DNA of 10,631 bases from an uncultured Leptotrichia sp. (lineage in GTDB: Bacteria > Fusobacteriota > Fusobacteriia > Fusobacteriales > Leptotrichiaceae), in the NCBI GenBank assembly GCA_937925095.1, contig CALEXX010000046.1, positions 1 to 10,631 on the forward strand. The letters are read 5' to 3'. Each line of letters opens with the position of its first letter. The stretch's first letter is position 1. The translations under genes were made by a program, and so were the position numbers. The notes below the pieces were generated by a model, which saw nothing but the letters and a program-made list of their open reading frames with translations, searched no databases and had not been told where the DNA came from. Positions 6,974-10,631 of this stretch are shown here, piece after piece.

Positions 6974-6976
6974 ATC

Positions 6977-7003
6977 GGAGCTGTCTAAAAAAACAACAGC
7001 TCC
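6977..7003 (-). promoter_or_regulatory. Leader hairpin between the Shine-Dalgarno sequence and start codon of the PTS gene
   Basis: Read on the minus strand, the arm GGAGCTGT (7003-6996) is followed by an 11-base loop with seven consecutive T, then the exact complement ACAGCTCC (6984-6977). The stem may extend outward by a U-G, two A-U pairs and a pair with the A of the ATG. No T tract follows, so it is not a standard terminator. The only good Shine-Dalgarno sequence, AAAGGAG, ends at 7010, before the hairpin, while the start codon at 6973 lies just after it. Folding would bring them to about 9 unpaired bases apart. A TTG at 7005 could also open a six-codon leader (MELLFF) ending inside the loop. 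The structure is seen; its function is inferred. Confidence 0.55.
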
Positions 7004-7047
7004 AATATTCTCCTTTCTTTTCTAAGCTTTACTTTTTATTTTCTATT

Positions 7048-8409
7048 CTATTTTTTTAATGCAAGAGAATTTTTCTGTTCTTTTTCTATTACTCTATTTC
7101 CTTGTTCCACATAAGAATCTAAAGCTTGTTTAGGATTTTTTGCTCCTGTAAACACTGCTTGTAATTCAGGGAATAACAAGTTTCTCAATTCAGCGTATCC
7201 TGGTGTATTATTTGAGAAATTGAAGATATATTTTGCATTTTCCTGGTAAGCGTTTAGATAAGGAATTTCACTTGAAACTTCTTTAGCTACAGACTCTCTT
7301 ACAGGTATACTGTTTTTAGAAGCTTTTACAAGTTCTTTGTTTGTACTAAAGAATTTAACAAATTTCTTAGCTGCTTCCATTTTAGCTTTATTTCCTGTAT
7401 TAAACACCATTCCTCCTAATACATATGTAAATGATAATGGACCTTTTTCTCCAGGAATATTTGCAAGTCTTGCATCAAATTTTCCAATTTTACCATCATT
7501 CATTTCAGATTTAATAACACTAAACAAAACACTATTTGTATGAACAATTGCTATTTTCTGATTTCTAAACATCATTGAAATATCACTTGAAGCTAAACTT
7601 TCAGGACCTGCATTTGTATATCCTGCTTTTCTCCAGTCATCAAGTTTTGTAAGAGCTTTTACTCCTGCTTCATCATTTACAACAAGTTTTCCATCTTCAC
7701 CGAAATAAGGAGAACCGTACATTCTTAAGTAAGCAACATTCCATGTGTCAGCTTGGTTATTTTTAGCAAAAAGTCCCATAGGAGCAACGTCTTGAGGTAA
7801 TTTTTCTTTCAATGTTTTTAATATTTCTTCATATTCTTCTAAAGTCCATGTAGCTATTTCATGTTCTCCTTTAATATATTTATCAAGTCCTGCTTTTCTA
7901 AACATATCTGCATTATATACCAATGTTCCTGGATTATTTGCAAATGGATAGAAATAAACTTTTCCTCCTATTGTAACTCCATCCCATATTGGTTGTGCTA
8001 TATCTTTTTTAGATTCTTCATCAACTATATCATCAATTGGAGCTAAAACACCCATATGTGCATACTGTGTCATAGCAAAAGTTGATTCAAAGAATGCATC
8101 AGGCAATGTTTTTGTCTGTATTGCCACACTTAACTTATCTGAACGCTGATCTCCTGGTATTACTTGAACATTAACTGTAATATTAGGATTTTCTTTCTTA
8201 AATTCTTCTGCAGCTTTCTTAAGGAAACTGTCATAGTCAGCTCCTTCTTCCTTAGAATCATAAACACCCTTCCATTGAGGAGTAAGCCATATGTCGATTG
8301 TTACAGGTCCATCAGCAGTTTCACCACCGGCATCCTTTTTACCACCACAGCTTACAACTAATAGTAAAGACATTATTACCAACAATAACCCTGAAAATTT
8401 CTTTAACAT
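7048..8409 (-). CDS. Extracellular sugar-binding lipoprotein, family 1 solute-binding protein
   Basis: Substrate-capturing subunit of the ABC importer (453 aa). The N-terminus is a lipoprotein signal: MLKK, a hydrophobic core, then the lipobox VVSC with the lipidated cysteine at residue 21, followed by a GGKKD tether. The mature part shows family 1 traits: an early strand with IDIW, an AAEEFKKENPNITV segment (about residues 68-81), PDAFFEST, a central YNADMFRKAGL motif, and a late GGMVFNTGNK...AAKKFVKFF segment. Length is usual for the family. An AGGAGGT site 6 bases before the ATG should drive strong translation, as expected for a binding protein made in excess of its permeases. The 81-base gap after the permease gene shows no terminator-like hairpin, so it is probably cotranscribed with it. 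Sialic acid as ligand is inferred from the adjacent NanA-type gene and cannot be read from the sequence. Confidence 0.92.
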   Translation of the reverse strand: MLKKFSGLLLVIMSLLLVVSCGGKKDAGGETADGPVTIDIWLTPQWKGVYDSKEEGADYDSFLKKAAEEFKKENPNITVNVQVIPGDQRSDKLSVAIQTKTLPDAFFESTFAMTQYAHMGVLAPIDDIVDEESKKDIAQPIWDGVTIGGKVYFYPFANNPGTLVYNADMFRKAGLDKYIKGEHEIATWTLEEYEEILKTLKEKLPQDVAPMGLFAKNNQADTWNVAYLRMYGSPYFGEDGKLVVNDEAGVKALTKLDDWRKAGYTNAGPESLASSDISMMFRNQKIAIVHTNSVLFSVIKSEMNDGKIGKFDARLANIPGEKGPLSFTYVLGGMVFNTGNKAKMEAAKKFVKFFSTNKELVKASKNSIPVRESVAKEVSSEIPYLNAYQENAKYIFNFSNNTPGYAELRNLLFPELQAVFTGAKNPKQALDSYVEQGNRVIEKEQKNSLALKK

Positions 8410-8490
8410 TTTTTTACCTCCTGATTTATTTATTATTTTTTTATTACTGTATTTTAAAAATATCCCTTTAAATTAACTATTAATATATAT

Positions 8491-9333
8491 TTATTCCTTA
8501 ACTGCTCCTGAAGATATTCCTCTCGTGAAATATTGCTGGAATAAAGCAAATATTATTATCATCGGAATAGAAGCTACAGCAGCTCCCGCAACTCTTAATC
8601 CCATATTTGGATTAAGATTTTGCATAAGTCCTGCTACTCCTACAGTTAAAGTACTTATTTCTTTATTCACAGACATCAACAATTGCCATAGATAATCATT
8701 CCAAACTGTAACAAAATTAAGTATAAAGAAAGCTCCTATTCCGGGTTTTGCCATTGGTAGCATTATCTTAAAAAATATCTGCCATTCATTAGCACCTTCT
8801 ATCTTGGCTGATTCTCTTATCGAATCTGGAATTTGTTCAAAAAAACCTCTTAGTAAAAAAACTCCAAAACATGCTGCTAAATTAGGTACTATAAAGACTC
8901 TATATGTATTCATCCAATTAAATGTTGTAACTATCTTAAACAGAGGAATTATAAATGTTTCTTTTGGAATCATAAGCGACCCTATAAACATATAATATAT
9001 AAAATTACTTCCTTTAAATTTCATTTTTGCAAAAGCATAAGCTGCTAAAGATGAAAATATAACTGTTATAATTGTAGTAGTGACTGAAACAAAAAAACTA
9101 TTGAATAACCATCTAAATGCAGGCTGATTTTTAAATAGCTCTTCATAATTTCCCCAATATATTTTTTTAGGAAATAATTCTGGAGGCATTTTATAAATAT
9201 CTGCAGATGGTTTTAAAGAGTTAACTACTAACCATGCCAACGGAATTAAAGCAGCAATTGCAAACACAAAAACTATAACATTTGCAATAATATCATATGT
9301 TCCCATTCTTTTTATTTTAGATTTAAAATTCAT
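8491..9333 (-). CDS. Sugar ABC transporter permease, MalG/UgpE type (probable sialic acid importer)
   Basis: Second membrane subunit of the ABC importer (280 aa). The start at 9333 is chosen because a near-perfect AAGGAGGT lies 6 bases upstream; the frame stays open up to 9399, but that extension runs back into the preceding permease gene and has no better site. The first membrane helix spans about residues 17-38, followed by the NSLKPS signature common in MalG-type proteins. The EAA loop is ESAKIEGANEWQIFFKIMLP (residues 174-193), with the invariant glycine at 180. The WNDYLWQLL stretch after it is also characteristic of this subfamily. The protein ends in a short hydrophilic tail (GISSGAVKE), again typical of MalG-type subunits. 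It should pair with the upstream permease and, through both EAA loops, with an ATPase encoded elsewhere. Confidence 0.93.
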   Translation of the reverse strand: MNFKSKIKRMGTYDIIANVIVFVFAIAALIPLAWLVVNSLKPSADIYKMPPELFPKKIYWGNYEELFKNQPAFRWLFNSFFVSVTTTIITVIFSSLAAYAFAKMKFKGSNFIYYMFIGSLMIPKETFIIPLFKIVTTFNWMNTYRVFIVPNLAACFGVFLLRGFFEQIPDSIRESAKIEGANEWQIFFKIMLPMAKPGIGAFFILNFVTVWNDYLWQLLMSVNKEISTLTVGVAGLMQNLNPNMGLRVAGAAVASIPMIIIFALFQQYFTRGISSGAVKE

Positions 9334-9346
9334 TATATACCTCCTT

Positions 9347-10219
9347 CTAAGCTTTTTTACCAAATGTTCTGAACTGAGGTATTGACAATAATACAGCAAA
9401 TATAAACATTAAAACTCCTACTGCTGCTGCAACACCTGTATTATTATAGACAAAAGCATTTTGATACAAATAATACATCATAGTAACAGAAGCATTATTC
9501 GGTCCACCACCAGTTAACAACTGAATTACTACGAATATTTTCAATACTGCTATTATATTTATAACTGTTAAATAAAGTGTTGTGGGTCTCACTAAAGGGA
9601 TTAATATTTTTGTTATTCTCTGCCATCTTGAAGCTCCGTCTATTTCTGCAGCTTCAAAATAATCAGAAGGAATTCCTATCATTGCCGCAATGTATAAGAT
9701 TATTGATTGACCTACATTCCCTACAAATGTTACAAATATTACAGTATACATTACAGTGTTTACATTTCCAAGTAAATTCACATTTTTTATTCCTATTTCA
9801 TTAAATATATATGTTATAAGACCATTGGCTGGATTTAGTAAAAATGTCCAAACCATACTCATTACAACCATTGAAACCATTACAGGTAAATAATAGCTTC
9901 CTCTTATAAATGAAATATATTTAGGATTTTTATCATATACTGTTGTTGCTACAAATAGTCCAAATGTAATTGTCAAAAAAACAATTCCTATTACAAAAAT
10001 TATTGTATTTGACATAGCTTTTAAAAAAATAGGATCTTCAAATAAAGTTTTATAGTTTTCAAAACCAATAAATTCTTCTCCCACGTAAGTAAATCTAAAA
10101 AGACTCATTCTCATACCTTCGATAATTGGATACAATCTGAAAACTATGAATAAAATTAATTGAGGTAGAATAAACATATATCCCATATATTTACTCTCAA
10201 AACTTTTAGTTTTTTTCAT
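9347..10219 (-). CDS. Sugar ABC transporter permease, MalF/UgpA type (probable sialic acid importer)
   Basis: Inner-membrane subunit of a binding-protein-dependent carbohydrate importer (290 aa). It starts with a short basic cytoplasmic tail, then a first membrane helix (about residues 12-33), a loop with the family-typical F.G..NY..LF pattern (about 47-60), and further helices from about 70 onward. The cytoplasmic EAA loop, EAAEIDGASRWQRITKILIP (residues 189-208), is the contact site for the ATPase and defines the family. The C-terminal GGGP motif near residues 237-240 is typical of MalF-type subunits. An AAAGGAG ribosome binding site sits 7 bases before the ATG. It lies 24 bases after the aldolase gene and 13 bases before the second permease, so the two permeases very likely form one heterodimer. 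Specificity for sialic acid is inferred only from the neighbouring lyase. Confidence 0.92.
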   Translation of the reverse strand: MKKTKSFESKYMGYMFILPQLILFIVFRLYPIIEGMRMSLFRFTYVGEEFIGFENYKTLFEDPIFLKAMSNTIIFVIGIVFLTITFGLFVATTVYDKNPKYISFIRGSYYLPVMVSMVVMSMVWTFLLNPANGLITYIFNEIGIKNVNLLGNVNTVMYTVIFVTFVGNVGQSIILYIAAMIGIPSDYFEAAEIDGASRWQRITKILIPLVRPTTLYLTVINIIAVLKIFVVIQLLTGGGPNNASVTMMYYLYQNAFVYNNTGVAAAVGVLMFIFAVLLSIPQFRTFGKKA

Positions 10220-10243
10220 AAAGAAACTCCTTTCTATATTTTT

Positions 10244-10631
10244 TTATATTGGATATATTTCTTCAATTGTTTTCAAAATTACTTCATTTAATTTTTTTAA
10301 TTTTTCTTTTTCTTCTTCACTTTCTACAGACAATAACGGTAATCTTGGAACACCTGTTTCAACTCCTCTTAAATGAAGAATATACTTACATGCTCCATAT
10401 AAATTTGGTTTTAATCCTGCTACAATATTATTAATTTTTCCTTGTAGTTCTCTTGCTTTATCAATTTCATAATTATTCATGTATTCGTTAAGTTTCATAA
10501 ACAGTTCAGGCATAACTCCATAAGTTCCACCAATTCCTCCGTCTGCTCCTATAGCTTTTCCTGCTACAAACTGTTTATCCGGACCATTGAATACTAGGAA
10601 GTCTTTTCCTCCCACTGCTTTAAACTGCTGT
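10244..10631 (-). CDS. nanA: N-acetylneuraminate lyase-type aldolase, C-terminal part (5' end outside window)
   Basis: Class I aldolase of the DapA/NanA family. The family member NanA splits N-acetylneuraminate into N-acetylmannosamine and pyruvate in the cytosol. Only the last 128 or so codons of a gene normally about 290 codons long are here; the reading frame is open to the window edge, so the GTG at 10615 is an internal valine codon and not a start. The stretch FNGPDKQF followed by GADGGIGGTYGVMPELF aligns by eye with the E. coli NanA segment NGYDEIF...GADGGIGSTYN, which forms part of the sugar-binding pocket. The Schiff-base lysine and the catalytic tyrosine lie upstream, outside the window. 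Two pocket positions differ from E. coli: Lys replaces Glu192 and Gly replaces Ser208. The substrate could therefore be a related 2-keto acid. The gene ends 24 bases before the first permease gene, which suggests one operon. Membership of the family is secure; the exact substrate is less so. Confidence 0.8.
   Translation of the reverse strand, partial: QQFKAVGGKDFLVFNGPDKQFVAGKAIGADGGIGGTYGVMPELFMKLNEYMNNYEIDKARELQGKINNIVAGLKPNLYGACKYILHLRGVETGVPRLPLLSVESEEEKEKLKKLNEVILKTIEEIYPI

Noticed and set aside
6977..7003. PTS leader hairpin as a Rho-independent terminator
   Set aside because: No T tract follows on the minus strand, and on the plus strand only a mixed pyrimidine stretch follows. The T run is in the loop.
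9334..9399. N-terminal extension of the second permease gene
   Set aside because: It overlaps the first permease gene, has no good ribosome binding site, and the extra residues do not belong to the family. A near-perfect site precedes 9333.
10610..10615. GTG at 10615 as start of the aldolase gene
   Set aside because: The frame continues open to the window edge with family-like residues (QQFKAVGGKDF), so the gene is truncated by the window.
115..10631. A new defence or CRISPR system
   Set aside because: I saw no regularly spaced direct repeats, no nuclease, helicase, toxin or effector genes, and every gene but one fits metabolic, repair or regulatory families.

Overview
All convincing genes in this window lie on the minus strand, so transcription runs from high to low coordinates. 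The DNA is very AT-rich. It has strong AGGAGG-type ribosome binding sites, TTG starts are tolerated, and the sugar-uptake genes resemble those of anaerobic commensals. Together with yhf-type genes next to a sialic-acid-type locus, this suggests a member of the Fusobacteriota, most likely near Leptotrichia. That placement is an inference from style and gene content, not from a marker gene.

Region A (10631 to 5327) is an amino-sugar uptake and breakdown locus. It holds the C-terminal part of an N-acetylneuraminate lyase-type aldolase (cut by the window edge), two binding-protein-dependent ABC permeases, a solute-binding lipoprotein, and a glucose-superfamily PTS permease of IICB type. No ABC ATPase and no PTS IIA domain are present, so both transporters must borrow partners encoded elsewhere. 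The gene mix resembles the streptococcal satABC plus PTS arrangement in nan operons. The PTS gene is preceded by a perfect 8-bp hairpin lying between its best Shine-Dalgarno sequence and its start codon.

Region B (5326 to 5010) is a 317-base gap. It holds a roughly 150-bp element with long imperfect terminal inverted repeats, which looks like a MITE or an IS relic.

Region C (4991 to 4235) is a two-gene, translationally coupled unit: a DUF1722 (YbgA-like) protein overlapping a small pyrimidine-dimer DNA glycosylase (T4 endonuclease V type). In E. coli ybgA is paired with the photolyase gene phr, so here the same DUF appears beside a different enzyme acting on the same UV lesion.

Region D (4177 to 3392) is a single gene for an exported, lysine- and glutamate-rich protein of unknown function. 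It has its own promoter and a clear Rho-independent terminator.

Region E (3344 to 115) is a compact yhf cluster: yhfZ (GntR-like regulator), yhfY (stand-alone PRD domain), yhfU (DUF2620) and yhfT (membrane protein). The enzyme genes that lie between yhfY and yhfU in E. coli (yhfX, yhfW, php) are missing here. A promoter with two pseudo-palindromes precedes yhfZ and may be an autoregulatory operator. The last 114 bases on the left hold no gene.
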